A stretch of DNA of 64,000 bases from Shouchella patagoniensis (GCF_002019705.1 NZ_KV917377.1:4279938-4343937); one strand, 5' to 3'. Positions 44,342 through 53,361 are shown, counted from the first letter of the stretch. Program-made: numbers and translations. The notes: generated by a model not told the origin, from the sequence alone.

Positions 44342-45802
44342 ATGGATTATAATTACCTCATTACATTCATACCATCCATCATCTTTATTATTAACATCTT
44401 GCTAGCGGTTGGTTTTTTATTTCTTGAGCGAAGAGATATTGGCTATACGTGGGCTTGGCTTATGGTCTTATATTTCATACCCATTTTGGGCTTTGTTGTT
44501 TATTTATTTCTAGGACGTAATTTAAAACAGAAAAATTTCTATAAACTTTCAGCTGAAGAAAGGGATTACCTTCAATCGGAAGTAGATAAACAATTACCGA
44601 TTGCAGGAGATGAGGAGATACGACATTCTCCGTTGTTAAGCAAATATGCAGATTTAATCGAGATGAACCTTAGATCGTCACATTCGCTATGGTCCGACGA
44701 CAATGAAATCATCATTTTTGATGACGGACATGAGAAATTTGATTCTTTATTTGAAGGAATTCGAGCAGCTAAGAAAGAGATTAATATACAGTATTACATT
44801 ATCCAACCGGATTCACTTGGTAAGAAATTAAGAGATGAATTAACGCTAAAAGCGAAAGAAGGAGTAAAAGTAAGACTTCTCTATGATGAAGTCGGTTCGA
44901 AGAAAATCTCGCGCAAATTCTTTCAGGAATTACGCGTAGCTGGTGGAGAAGTAGAGGTGTTCTTTCCTTCCTTGTTTAAACTAGTGAATTTTCGAATTAA
45001 CAATAGAAATCATCGTAAATTGTGCATTATTGATGGGGAAATAGCCTACATTGGTGGATTTAATATAGGTGATGAATATCTTGGCTTGAATAAGAAATTT
45101 GGCTATTGGCGTGATACTCACTTTCGAATCGAAGGAACTTCAGTAAACCAAATTCAAGGAAGATTTATACTGGACTGGAATCAGGCTCGGAAAGATAAAA
45201 GCGAAAGCCACGAAGAGTTTGGGTTTTCATATCATATAAAAAGACATATTGGGACAAGTCCTGTTCAAATTGTTTCAAGCGGTCCAAACTCTGAAACGGA
45301 GCACCTTAAGAATATGTACATTAAACTCATTTTGTCAGCTAAACAAAGTGTGTATATCCAAACACCTTACTTCATCCCTGATGCTAGTTTTATGGATGCC
45401 TGTAAAATTGCACTTCTGTCAGGAGTTGATTTGCGGATTATGATACCAAATAAACCAGATCATCCTTTTGTATATTGGGCGACTTGGGCTCATGCAGGAG
45501 AATTACTCGAATACGGAGCAAAAGTTCTGTTATATGAGAAGGGTTTCCTACATGCGAAAACAATTGTAGTTGATGGAGAAGTATCATCGGTAGGCACGAT
45601 GAATATTGATTCTCGGAGCTTTAAGCTCAATTTCGAAGTGAATGCAATTGTGTATGATGAAAAAGTTGCACGACCACTACAAGAACTGTTTGATAAAGAT
45701 AGTATCGTGAGTACAGAACTGACAATTGAGCGCTATACCCAAAGGTCTCTTAAAATTAAATTTAAAGAAGGCATCTCTCGTCTTCTCTCGCCTATATTGT
45801 AA
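44342..45802 (+). CDS. cls: cardiolipin synthase
   Basis: 486 residues. Two N-terminal helices (about 5-27, 36-57, the PLDc_N domain) precede two phospholipase-D domains with HKD motifs HRKLCIIDGEIAYIGGFN (near 223) and HAKTIVVDGEVSSVGTMN (near 404). It condenses two phosphatidylglycerols to cardiolipin at the membrane. Length and topology match bacterial ClsA. GGAAGG lies rather far (about 15 nt) from the ATG. Single gene. Confidence 0.94.
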   Translation: MDYNYLITFIPSIIFIINILLAVGFLFLERRDIGYTWAWLMVLYFIPILGFVVYLFLGRNLKQKNFYKLSAEERDYLQSEVDKQLPIAGDEEIRHSPLLSKYADLIEMNLRSSHSLWSDDNEIIIFDDGHEKFDSLFEGIRAAKKEINIQYYIIQPDSLGKKLRDELTLKAKEGVKVRLLYDEVGSKKISRKFFQELRVAGGEVEVFFPSLFKLVNFRINNRNHRKLCIIDGEIAYIGGFNIGDEYLGLNKKFGYWRDTHFRIEGTSVNQIQGRFILDWNQARKDKSESHEEFGFSYHIKRHIGTSPVQIVSSGPNSETEHLKNMYIKLILSAKQSVYIQTPYFIPDASFMDACKIALLSGVDLRIMIPNKPDHPFVYWATWAHAGELLEYGAKVLLYEKGFLHAKTIVVDGEVSSVGTMNIDSRSFKLNFEVNAIVYDEKVARPLQELFDKDSIVSTELTIERYTQRSLKIKFKEGISRLLSPIL

Positions 45803-45825
45803 TTTGGTGTTTAAGCGATTCAGCT

Positions 45826-45870
45826 AAGAGGTGCGTTTCAGTAGTCCTTGAAGCGCCCCTCTTGTTTTTA
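45826..45870 (+). terminator. terminator of cls
   Basis: AAGAGG-T-GCGTTTCA pairs with TGAAGCGC-C-CCTCTT, followed by GTTTTTAA. Confidence 0.75.
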
Positions 45871-45891
45871 ATCGCTCGACCATTCGAATGT

Positions 45892-46287
45892 TCACTTTAC
45901 AGCAATATATATAGCGATTTGTCCATCAGGGTAATATTTCTCGAAATCATAGGTGTACGTTCGTTGTAAAGCACCTTTTTCTTCTCTTTCCCAGATGGAT
46001 TTCCATGTCTGAAAAATCCCTTGCTCATCCTCTGTATTAACAGGGAAGACCTTATATTCTTGGTTTTCTGGAATGTCGATTGATCGCTCATTATCTCCTT
46101 CAATAGCAACGGCTATTGAATAATCGCCTTTATAATTCGACTCATATTCGTAATATAAGCCATAGATATTCCCCTCATGTGTTGTTAAACTAGCTGAAGC
46201 ATTTTTCCACAAGTTCGTGATTTTTTCCAAAACGTGTGCATCCTTAAAATTGTTTGTTCGACTCTTTTTTACGATTGTCAATTTCAT
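45892..46287 (-). CDS. GyrI-like/effector-binding domain protein
   Basis: 131 residues of the AraC-effector-binding (GyrI/SOUL-like) type: ITNLWKNASASL, GNIYGLYYEYESNYKGDYSIAVAIEG and a terminal FEKYYPDGQIAIYIAVK. Stand-alone members bind hydrophobic small molecules or act as hydrolases or inhibitors. It lies downstream of a WYL regulator on the same strand, a common pairing in bacilli, so probably cotranscribed (112-bp gap). Specific role unknown. Confidence 0.8.
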   Translation of the reverse strand: MKLTIVKKSRTNNFKDAHVLEKITNLWKNASASLTTHEGNIYGLYYEYESNYKGDYSIAVAIEGDNERSIDIPENQEYKVFPVNTEDEQGIFQTWKSIWEREEKGALQRTYTYDFEKYYPDGQIAIYIAVK

Positions 46288-46398
46288 TTATACCATCCTT
46301 TACCATGAAGGTTACTTACTCCATTGCATTGTATAAAAGTAAATTTGACAACAGCATGTCATATTAAAAGCTACTCCTAGTTCTTTTTTTTAAAACGA

Positions 46399-47313
46399 CT
46401 ACGTTTCATTCGATTCTAAATGGTGTTTGAGTTGATCGATCTTAGCGATCATGTTTGTACGTAACTGCTCAGGATGAACCTCTTCTAACAAAGTACCAAA
46501 AGAGAGGAGATAGTCTTCTAGCCATGAGCTGGCTGGAAAATGAGCATGAATCGTGTAGGAACCATCTTCATTTGTTGTAATCATCTCGTCTGCAAATTCG
46601 TCGTATACTCTGTAGGCTCCTCTAGAGGATATCCGTAAAGTCACGGCTAAAGTAGTTGCTTTTGTGTAGTCGAACTTGGGCTTAAGTGAAACCGAGGGGT
46701 CGGGTTCAAAATGATTATCAGTGACGTGAACAGCACGCATTCGGTTCATTTTAAAGATTCGTAAATCATCCTTAACTAAGCAGTAGGCCCAAAGGTACCA
46801 AGCATTTTTCTTGAAGAGCAATTGATATGGTTGAACGGATCGATTGCTTTTCTCGCCTTCATTATTGTAGTAACTGAACGTTACAATATAGCGATGGATG
46901 ATCGCATCTTGTAAAAAAGAAAACAGTTGTTTCGTCTCTTTTCCACTTCCCCAAGGAGAGAAATCTACTTCAATCCAGTTAATTAACCCTTTTTTAAATT
47001 GCGTCGCTAGTTTCTCTAGTACTTTATGTGAACTTGGCATATCCGTTGCTGATATGGTTTGTAAACCGATTAATATATTCTCTTGGTCACTGTTTGTTAA
47101 TAGAGAGGTATTTAATGAATAGCCTTCCATTAACGATATCCCTCCGCCTTTCCCTTTGGTCGCAAAGATAGGTATCCCCGCTCCACTCAAAACATCCATG
47201 TCTCTATAAATGGTACGTGTGGAGACCTCGAAATGCTCCGAAAGTTCTTTTGCGGTAATAACCTTTTGCTTTAGTAGTAGATAAATAATTTCAAAATGTC
47301 TATGTATAGACAT
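46399..47313 (-). CDS. WYL-domain helix-turn-helix regulator (YafY/DeoR-like)
   Basis: 304 residues. An N-terminal winged helix (LLKQKVITAKELSEHFEVSTRTIYRDMDVLSGAGIPI) is followed by a WYL domain (VTFSYYNNEGEKSNRSVQPYQLLFKKNAWYLWAYC) and a WCX-like C-terminus. WYL regulators bind a ligand or nucleic acid and repress or activate neighbouring genes. ATG after AGGAGG. Presumably controls itself and the GyrI-like gene. Confidence 0.92.
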   Translation of the reverse strand: MSIHRHFEIIYLLLKQKVITAKELSEHFEVSTRTIYRDMDVLSGAGIPIFATKGKGGGISLMEGYSLNTSLLTNSDQENILIGLQTISATDMPSSHKVLEKLATQFKKGLINWIEVDFSPWGSGKETKQLFSFLQDAIIHRYIVTFSYYNNEGEKSNRSVQPYQLLFKKNAWYLWAYCLVKDDLRIFKMNRMRAVHVTDNHFEPDPSVSLKPKFDYTKATTLAVTLRISSRGAYRVYDEFADEMITTNEDGSYTIHAHFPASSWLEDYLLSFGTLLEEVHPEQLRTNMIAKIDQLKHHLESNET

Positions 47314-47517
47314 GGAGATCGTCCTCCTGGTCGGTTTAATAGTAGTTGAAGACGATCTTAGTGTAGTTGATTTATGAGCGTAAAAGAAAGGGAAGAGGGA
47401 TTTTAGTCTTTCTTTGAATAAAGGAAGAAAACTTTATTCCTATCTTCCGATTACGAATGCTCATGGAGGTTTTTAACCGGTGCGAATTGGCTTCCTAATG
47501 ACAAGGTTTATGATTTA

Positions 47518-47883
47518 TTAAACTTCGATTCTTTCAAGTAAATGAAATGGAGCGACTTCCCAAGTCTCATAAGGAACACGAGTTTTTTTCATTGCATCTA
47601 AAGTTCGGGACTTCATATGTGGACGAACAAGGTAGTTATCTATGTTTGCCTCATTCAATGCGATAAAACGTGCGTCTTTAATTTCTTCTGGTTGAATGTT
47701 AATCTCACCAGTAACATAGTTTGCATAAAAAACAATGCTTACAATCCCTTGAGTGGTATTGTAATAAACTCCTGTGACCCCAATTGGTTCGATTACAATA
47801 CTTGTTTCTTCATAAAAAATTGGATGATCGTTCCAATTATAACGAAATAAAGAAAATGAATCTATTAAAGTGAATAGATCCAT
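47518..47883 (-). pseudogene. Nudix-type hydrolase lacking the Nudix box
   Basis: 121 residues. From EETSIVIEPIGVTGVYYNTTQGIVSIVFYANYVTG to IKDARFIALNEANID, PHMKSRTLDAM, the protein matches the C-terminal half of Bacillus Nudix hydrolases. The first 24 residues, however, do not contain the G-x5-E-x7-REUxEE core except its last EE. The metal-binding box seems to have been deleted and the frame kept, so the gene is open but probably inactive. Confidence 0.65.
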
Positions 47884-48162
47884 TTATCCTCGTACCAAGA
47901 AGGAAAAAATACCGCTTTTTTTATGTTAAGAGAGCGATCATAATTTTGGTAAATAAATCGAAAAACGGCTTCTCGACTATACGGAATGCGGTTAGGGTGG
48001 ACTTACACGATTTGTTTATCTAGTTTTTTGGCTCTTCGGAATATTTAGTGTGTAATTTAGTCTAAGAGTACATGGTCAAACTCAATAAAATCGGAGTATT
48101 TAGTGGAAACTATAATTTGACTTTTATAATACTCTTTTTTTTGTTAACATACCTATATACAA

Positions 48163-48194
48163 ATACTAAATGTTTAGTATTAAACATTTAGTAT
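48163..48194. promoter_or_regulatory. perfect inverted repeat, candidate PadR operator
   Basis: ATACTAAATGTTTA and TAAACATTTAGTAT (14-bp arms, 4-bp spacer) overlap the promoter area (TTGTTA at 48141, TACTAA at 48164) just before the PadR gene, as expected for autorepression. Confidence 0.65.
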
Positions 48195-48214
48195 AATGAT
48201 GGAGGGATTAATAT

Positions 48215-48751
48215 ATGACACGAACTATGGTTTTAGGACTTCTAAAAGTAAATGGCCCCATGTCAGGATATGAAATTCAACAAATGATGGAATCATCTCA
48301 GACAGATATTTGGGCTTATGTAAAACCAGCTTCTATTTATCATGCATTAAAGAAAATGCGAGAGGAAGGCAAGGTTGTCTTGGAAAAAGTTGAAAATACT
48401 GGGTTGAGAACCAAGTCAATTTTTAAAATCACAGAAGATGGTGAGTATGAATTAAACCAGTTACTTATAGATTCATTCTCTAGTTCTTCTGTTGTTTTCC
48501 CAGCACCTTTTTATACTGCATTAACATTTATGGAAAATTTAAATAATGAAGAAATCCTAAACAGCTTAGAGAAGCAAAAACAGGAAATTACAAAAGTCTA
48601 CAATAGTATGAAAGCAGGGTACGAGTTAAAACAGAAAGCATTAGGGAAATTACCAGATAATATTAATGTTATTTTTAACAATATGTATGAGCAATGTGAA
48701 CTGCAACTGAAATCTATTGAAGCAATAATAAAGTTTATTAAGGGGTACTAA
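48215..48751 (+). CDS. PadR-family transcriptional regulator
   Basis: 178 residues: the PadR winged helix (MVLGLLKVNGPMSGYEIQQMMESSQTDIWAYVKPASIYHALKKMREEGKV, ITEDGEYELNQLL) and a C-terminal helical dimer domain (PadR_C-like). The ATG follows GGAGGG. Its stop is 1 bp from the MFS start, so they form one operon. Such regulators typically repress the adjacent efflux pump until a drug or phenolic compound binds. Confidence 0.92.
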   Translation: MTRTMVLGLLKVNGPMSGYEIQQMMESSQTDIWAYVKPASIYHALKKMREEGKVVLEKVENTGLRTKSIFKITEDGEYELNQLLIDSFSSSSVVFPAPFYTALTFMENLNNEEILNSLEKQKQEITKVYNSMKAGYELKQKALGKLPDNINVIFNNMYEQCELQLKSIEAIIKFIKGY

Positions 48752-48752
48752 A

Positions 48753-49910
48753 ATGAACCAAAAATACATCAAATCATCTGTTTTATTTGTAGTGATTTTG
48801 GCAATTTTTGCAGATATGCTTATGTATGGTTTAGTAGTACCTTTTCTACCAATTTATGCTGAATCACTAGGTGCCTCACAATCAGAAATAGGTTTATTAT
48901 TTGCAAGTTATGCCATAGCATTATTTATTTCAACCCCGATTTTTGGAGCCTTAGCAGATAGAGTGGGAAGAAAAAAACTTCTGGTAATAGGCCTCATCGC
49001 ACTAGCCATAACTACGATAATATATGCTCTGTCGACAAGCTTCTGGATTCTTGTTTTAGCACGCTTACTACAAGGGTTTGCTGCGGCAATACCATGGACA
49101 GCTGGATTAGCATTACTAGCAGAAGTCTTCACCAAAGAAGAGAGAGGAAAAGCTATGGGAATAGCGATGTCTGGCCAAGCAGGAGGGGTACTACTAGGAC
49201 CACCAATTGGAGGATGGCTTTATGAATTTGGTGGATACTCATTTCCTTTTTTCATTGCTACAGGGATCGCTCTTCTTGCAGCTCTACTATGCTTAGTTGC
49301 ACTTCGGAATGTCCCTGAAACGAGGTCAGAGAGTTTTATATCACCCTTTAAAATACTAAGAAATAAGAATGTTTTAATGGTTGCTGGGGTTGCTGTTGTT
49401 GGTGCATCTGTCTTTGCTAGTATAGAACCCACATTGCCAATTCACTTCAACGAAAAATTAAATATTTCACCAGGTGCTATCGGGTTAATGTTCGTTGTGG
49501 TAACTCTTGGTTATGGTATAACTGCACCATTCATTGGGACTATCTCTACTAAAATTGGACATATCAAAACAATTAGGATTGGTATAGTAATGGCTGCCAT
49601 TGTACTTCCACTAAATGCTTTGCCAAATATTATATGGGTGCAAGTTGTTACCCTTATTCTATTGGGAATTACTCTTGGGATGGTTCTAACTCCAGCTCTC
49701 CCAAAGTTAGCAGATATTTCTCAAGAGGCAGGTGCTACTTCGCAAGGGCTTACTTATGCTGTATATAATACAGCATATTCATTTGGTATGATGGCGGGGC
49801 CACTGGTTGCGGGTACTTTAACAGATAGATTAGGACTATTAACGGCATATTCAGCAATGGGGGTTTTATTTATTTTATACTTATCTCCTCTATCTAAATT
49901 TAAATCTTAA
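48753..49910 (+). CDS. MFS efflux transporter (TetA/Bmr-like, DHA1)
   Basis: 385 residues, twelve hydrophobic segments. ALADRVGRKKLLVIG is motif A of drug:H+ antiporters, ARLLQGFAAAIPWTAG corresponds to motif B, and SGQAGGVLLGPPIGGWLYE is motif C of the 12-helix DHA1 family (TetA, Bmr, MdtG). It is the second gene of the PadR operon and lies inside the ISL3-like element, so it is a mobile efflux gene. Substrate unknown. The end (SPLSKFKS) seems normal. Confidence 0.9.
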   Translation: MNQKYIKSSVLFVVILAIFADMLMYGLVVPFLPIYAESLGASQSEIGLLFASYAIALFISTPIFGALADRVGRKKLLVIGLIALAITTIIYALSTSFWILVLARLLQGFAAAIPWTAGLALLAEVFTKEERGKAMGIAMSGQAGGVLLGPPIGGWLYEFGGYSFPFFIATGIALLAALLCLVALRNVPETRSESFISPFKILRNKNVLMVAGVAVVGASVFASIEPTLPIHFNEKLNISPGAIGLMFVVVTLGYGITAPFIGTISTKIGHIKTIRIGIVMAAIVLPLNALPNIIWVQVVTLILLGITLGMVLTPALPKLADISQEAGATSQGLTYAVYNTAYSFGMMAGPLVAGTLTDRLGLLTAYSAMGVLFILYLSPLSKFKS

Positions 49911-49936
49911 TAATGTCTTCACCGAGAGGAATAAAA

Positions 49937-51265
49937 ATGAAGGATTCTTTATTGGGTTTATCTGAATTTAAAATACTAGAAGGTATTCAAGAAAATGAAA
50001 ATGATATCCTTATTAGGATTGAAACGAATTCTAACCCTTTTTATTGTCCTCATTGTGGTCGTCCAGCTAAGTTTTACAGACATGGAAACAGAAAACAAGT
50101 TATTTTAGATTTGCCTATTCGTTTTAAGCGGGTGGGCTTACAACTAAATCGGAGAAGGTATAAGTGCCGTGAATGTGGTTCCACCTTTTGGGAACGTCTT
50201 AGATCAGTTGAAGAAAAGCGAAGTATGACTAAAAGGCTGTTAAAATCCATTGAAGAACGATCTATGTCCAAAACTTTTGTAGAAGTAGCTGAAAGCGTTG
50301 GTGTAGATGAGAAAACCATTAGGAACATCTTCAAAGACTATGCGTCATTGAAAGAACGAGAATATCACTTTGAGACACCTAAATGGCTTGGGATAGATGA
50401 AATATACATTATCCGAAAACCTCGACTTATACTTTCTAATGTTGAGCGTAGAACCATATTCGATATTAAGCCTAACCGTAATAAAGAAACGGTTATTCAA
50501 CGACTTACAGAAATCGGAAATAGACATTGCATTGAATACGTCACAATGGACATGTGGAAGCCATATAAAGACGCAGTTAATATTGTCCTTCCACATGCTA
50601 AAGTTGTCATAGATAAGTTTCATGTGGTCAGAATGGCAAATCAAGCCTTAGGTAGTGTCAGGAAGTCTCTTAAAGCCAATATGAGTGCCAAGAAAAGGCG
50701 TACCCTTTTGCGTGAGAGGTTTATCCTTCTTAAACGGAAACATGACTTAAACGAGCGTGATTCATTCCTTTTAGAAACATGGTTAGGTAATCTACCTGAT
50801 CTGAAAGAAGCCTATGAACTCAAAGAACAGTTCTACTGGATATGGGATGCACCGGACTCATACGAAGCTAGAGATCGTTATAGATATTGGAGACAACTTT
50901 GTGTATCTAGTAACTGTAAAGACGCTTATAAGGACCTTATAAAAGCTGTAGACAACTGGCAAGATGAAATATTTAATTACTTCGATAAAAGGCTAACAAA
51001 TGCTTATACAGAATCCATTAACAGCATAATTAGGCAAGTAGAACGAATGGGTAGAGGTTACTCATTTGATGCTTTACGAGCCAAAATACTGTTTAATGAA
51101 AATCTTCATAAGAAACGTAAGCCACTATTTAATTCGAGTACTTTCAACAAGGCAATGCTATGTGATACCTTCAATTGGCATGATGTGACAGACCACAATA
51201 TAGCAGGCAACTATGGTGTGGATTTTTCCACACTTATTAAGGAATTGGAGAAGGGTGACTTATAA
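49937..51265 (+). CDS. ISL3-family transposase
   Basis: The ATG at 49937 (GAGAGGA upstream) gives 442 residues. A zinc-finger (CPHCGRPAKFYRHG ... CRECGSTFWER), an HTH (RSMSKTFVEVAESVGVDEKTIRNIF) and the DDE domain (WLGIDEIYI, VTMDMWKPYKDAV, and Glu in AYTESINSIIRQVERMGRGYSF) are present in order and undamaged, so the enzyme may be active. It is the only complete transposase in the window. Confidence 0.93.
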   Translation: MKDSLLGLSEFKILEGIQENENDILIRIETNSNPFYCPHCGRPAKFYRHGNRKQVILDLPIRFKRVGLQLNRRRYKCRECGSTFWERLRSVEEKRSMTKRLLKSIEERSMSKTFVEVAESVGVDEKTIRNIFKDYASLKEREYHFETPKWLGIDEIYIIRKPRLILSNVERRTIFDIKPNRNKETVIQRLTEIGNRHCIEYVTMDMWKPYKDAVNIVLPHAKVVIDKFHVVRMANQALGSVRKSLKANMSAKKRRTLLRERFILLKRKHDLNERDSFLLETWLGNLPDLKEAYELKEQFYWIWDAPDSYEARDRYRYWRQLCVSSNCKDAYKDLIKAVDNWQDEIFNYFDKRLTNAYTESINSIIRQVERMGRGYSFDALRAKILFNENLHKKRKPLFNSSTFNKAMLCDTFNWHDVTDHNIAGNYGVDFSTLIKELEKGDL

Positions 51266-52510
51266 CCCCTTTTCCACCATAAAATCCGAATACCCGTTTT
51301 TTAATACACGCATTGATTCGCGAACGTTGACACGTTTAAACGAAGCCATAAAAATGAATGCGAAGAAGACATACGTAAGACCAATAAGAAAAGCACTTTG
51401 TAGAGGAGACAACCACTCTGTTAAAAAACCCGCTCCAATCATCGCTAGACCCATTGAGCTATTTTGAAACATGGACAACGTACCGAATAAAAAACCGCGT
51501 TTTGAAGCAGGGAGTATTTTCATTAGAACCGTATCAAAACAGATGTTACTAATCCCGCCTACAAACGTAATCGCCACTGCAAGTAGTAATGCTTGGGCAA
51601 AAAAGAAGGATTGACTGAGTAGAAGATGACCAATTCCTTCGAACAAAATCATCCACACACCAATCGCGATGTATCTGCCTTGAATCCATTTAGCCATTGT
51701 TGAGCTTAAAACGAATCCAAGACCTAGAGCCGCGTAAATAAATCCAACTCCAAGGTCCCCTTTGTTAAAAACATCTAAAGCAATTAAATTAAAGATGACG
51801 TTATCCACACCATTGGCCAGTGGCATGAGCAGCATGATCATTAAGAAAACGCGTAACAATGCCACTTTGATAAGTAGATAACCGCTTTCTTTTAAAGATG
51901 ACTCGACAACTTCGCTTCCGTTAACTGGGCTTAATTCCTTTTTTGTCAGGCGCCAAATCAAGGTTGCTGCTAAAAGAAGAAAGAGTGCGTGAAAGAAAAA
52001 CAGTAGGCTTGTATCAAAGAGGTAGGCAAGAACACCTCCAAGTAAAGAGCCGAAAACAAGTGTTAGACCAACAACGTTTTGCTCCAAGCCATTTATAGCA
52101 AGAAGATGCTTCTTTTGAACAATATCAGGAATTGCCGCAAAACGAACAGGTTTGTAGACTGCTTCGCCACTTGCAATGACAAATGTACTGACATAAAGCA
52201 ACCATAATTGTTCAATAGATACGGCCCATAGGGGAAGAAAGGCAAAAGGAGTTCGGAGAGCATCTGTCCAAAACAATAGCTTCGCCTTGTGAAACCGGTC
52301 GGCTAAATACCCACTTAGCGGAGCAAAGACAATTGGGGGCAGGACACGTAAGGCCATTAAAATACCTAATGCCATTCCAGACTCCGTTAAAAGATACAAA
52401 AGGGCGAAAGAGCCAACTTGCGCGAAGCGACTGCCAACCCCGTTTACAATAGAACTCCAAAATAGTATCTGATACTTCGGTTCACTCGATAACAAATGAT
52501 ACCCTTGCAT
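51260..52510 (-). CDS. MFS transporter paired with an ArsR regulator; 3' end altered by IS insertion
   Basis: 416 residues, about twelve helices, of the MFS_3/antibiotic-efflux type (APLSGYLADRFHKAKLLF is motif A). It is cotranscribed with the upstream ArsR gene and preceded by an operator-like palindrome. The last eleven codons (after MRVLKN) are supplied by the ISL3 right end. At the other IS flank the displaced original sequence reads AAC TAG, so before insertion the protein ended ...RVLKN. The insertion therefore added a short foreign tail without destroying the gene. ATG after AGGTTCCTT-complementary AAGGAACC... upstream region; ribosome site GGAGGT. Confidence 0.87.
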   Translation of the reverse strand: MQGYHLLSSEPKYQILFWSSIVNGVGSRFAQVGSFALLYLLTESGMALGILMALRVLPPIVFAPLSGYLADRFHKAKLLFWTDALRTPFAFLPLWAVSIEQLWLLYVSTFVIASGEAVYKPVRFAAIPDIVQKKHLLAINGLEQNVVGLTLVFGSLLGGVLAYLFDTSLLFFFHALFLLLAATLIWRLTKKELSPVNGSEVVESSLKESGYLLIKVALLRVFLMIMLLMPLANGVDNVIFNLIALDVFNKGDLGVGFIYAALGLGFVLSSTMAKWIQGRYIAIGVWMILFEGIGHLLLSQSFFFAQALLLAVAITFVGGISNICFDTVLMKILPASKRGFLFGTLSMFQNSSMGLAMIGAGFLTEWLSPLQSAFLIGLTYVFFAFIFMASFKRVNVRESMRVLKNGYSDFMVEKGL

Positions 52511-52526
52511 AAGGAACCTCCAAGAG

Positions 52527-52544
52527 ATTAGATATATATCTAAT
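52527..52544. promoter_or_regulatory. 18-bp palindrome between ArsR and MFS genes
   Basis: ATTAGATATATATCTAAT is self-complementary and shares ATCTAAT half-sites with the ArsR upstream region. Probable ArsR operator of an internal promoter. Confidence 0.6.
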
Positions 52545-52564
52545 TAGTATTGTTAAAAAAGGAC

Positions 52565-53140
52565 CTAACGTACAGGCCACATTTCTTTTGGGTTTAGTTC
52601 ATAGACTCCATCCTGTCGATACATAAAATGAGACATGACAAATTCACGTCGAATGGAAGCGAAGTCTTCATGATAGCGTAAAATATGTTCGTTTACTTCT
52701 TTTTCTGTATACTGTTTTCCATGCGATAACTCACGCAACATATACGCTAAGAGGATTAATCTCTTTTTTCGTTGCGCTGGAAGCTGTTTAAGCTTTCCAT
52801 TGTTGTCAATGAAACTTCGAATGATTTTTGCTGAATCTTCCGCCGTTAAATCAAAGTGCTCAACCATTTGATCGCCACTGATTTTGTTAATCGCAACTGA
52901 CATGCGTTCCAGTTTACGTTCATCTAAGTAAAAGTAAATGGTATTCTTATCACGTCGTTGATAAACAATATCAATTTCTTTTAGTTTCCCAATGTGATGT
53001 GAGATGGTTGGGGGCTTTAACCCAAGTTTTTCTGCAATGGCTTGACCGTGATGAGGTCCTAACTTTAACAAGCTTATAATACGAATTCTTGTTGTATCAC
53101 CAAGTGTTTTATGAAAGTTAACGATGCGATTTAGTTGCAT
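52565..53140 (-). CDS. ArsR-family regulator with DUF2087 domain
   Basis: 191 residues. The N-terminal winged helix (KTLGDTTRIRIISLLKLGPHHGQAIAEKLGLKPPTISHHIGKLKEIDIVYQRRDKNTIYFYL) lacks the classic metal-binding ELCVCDL motif, so it is probably not a metal sensor. The C-terminal DUF2087 (RLILLAYMLRELSHGKQYTEKEVNEHILRYHEDFASIRREFV) is a known ArsR fusion partner. It likely represses itself and the MFS gene through the ATCTAAT sites. Confidence 0.9.
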   Translation of the reverse strand: MQLNRIVNFHKTLGDTTRIRIISLLKLGPHHGQAIAEKLGLKPPTISHHIGKLKEIDIVYQRRDKNTIYFYLDERKLERMSVAINKISGDQMVEHFDLTAEDSAKIIRSFIDNNGKLKQLPAQRKKRLILLAYMLRELSHGKQYTEKEVNEHILRYHEDFASIRREFVMSHFMYRQDGVYELNPKEMWPVR

Positions 53141-53149
53141 GACGATTCC

Positions 53150-53181
53150 TCCAATCTAATTCGATTATAATCTAATTAGAT
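53150..53181. promoter_or_regulatory. ATCTAATTAGAT operator-like sites upstream of arsR
   Basis: A 12-bp palindrome ATCTAATTAGAT (53170-53181) and a second AATCTAATTCGATT half-dyad next to it lie directly upstream of the ArsR start, matching the palindrome before the MFS gene. Confidence 0.6.
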
Positions 53182-53361
53182 ACATATGGAAACTGTTTGT
53201 GTATAAAATGTAGCTGGATAAAACAAAAAAGTATTTTGAATGCACTCTGTAAAGCGTTATAAGGAAAACGAAATGCGTGTAGTAAACGGTATTCTATTCA
53301 GAAAAGTGTGTAGGTTATAGCGATATATGGATTATTTTAAAAGATCTAATAAACGAAAACG

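Larger units (their letters stand above)
48031..51295 (+). mobile_element. ISL3-family element carrying a PadR-MFS cargo
   Basis: The transposase gene (49937-51265) lies 30 bp from a right end whose complement reads GGGTATTCGGATTTTATGG. 1.9 kb upstream, GGCTCTTCGGAATATTTAG at 48031 matches it at 13 of 19 positions including GG-T-TTCGGA, like ISL3 terminal repeats. Both ends are flanked outside by GTTTTTT (48024-48030 and 51296-51302), close to the 8-bp duplication typical of the family. A second copy of the left motif (TCGGAGTATTTAGTGGAAA) occurs at 48091. The element therefore encloses the PadR and MFS genes. ISL3 elements with passenger genes are known. Boundaries are inferred by eye. Confidence 0.7.
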
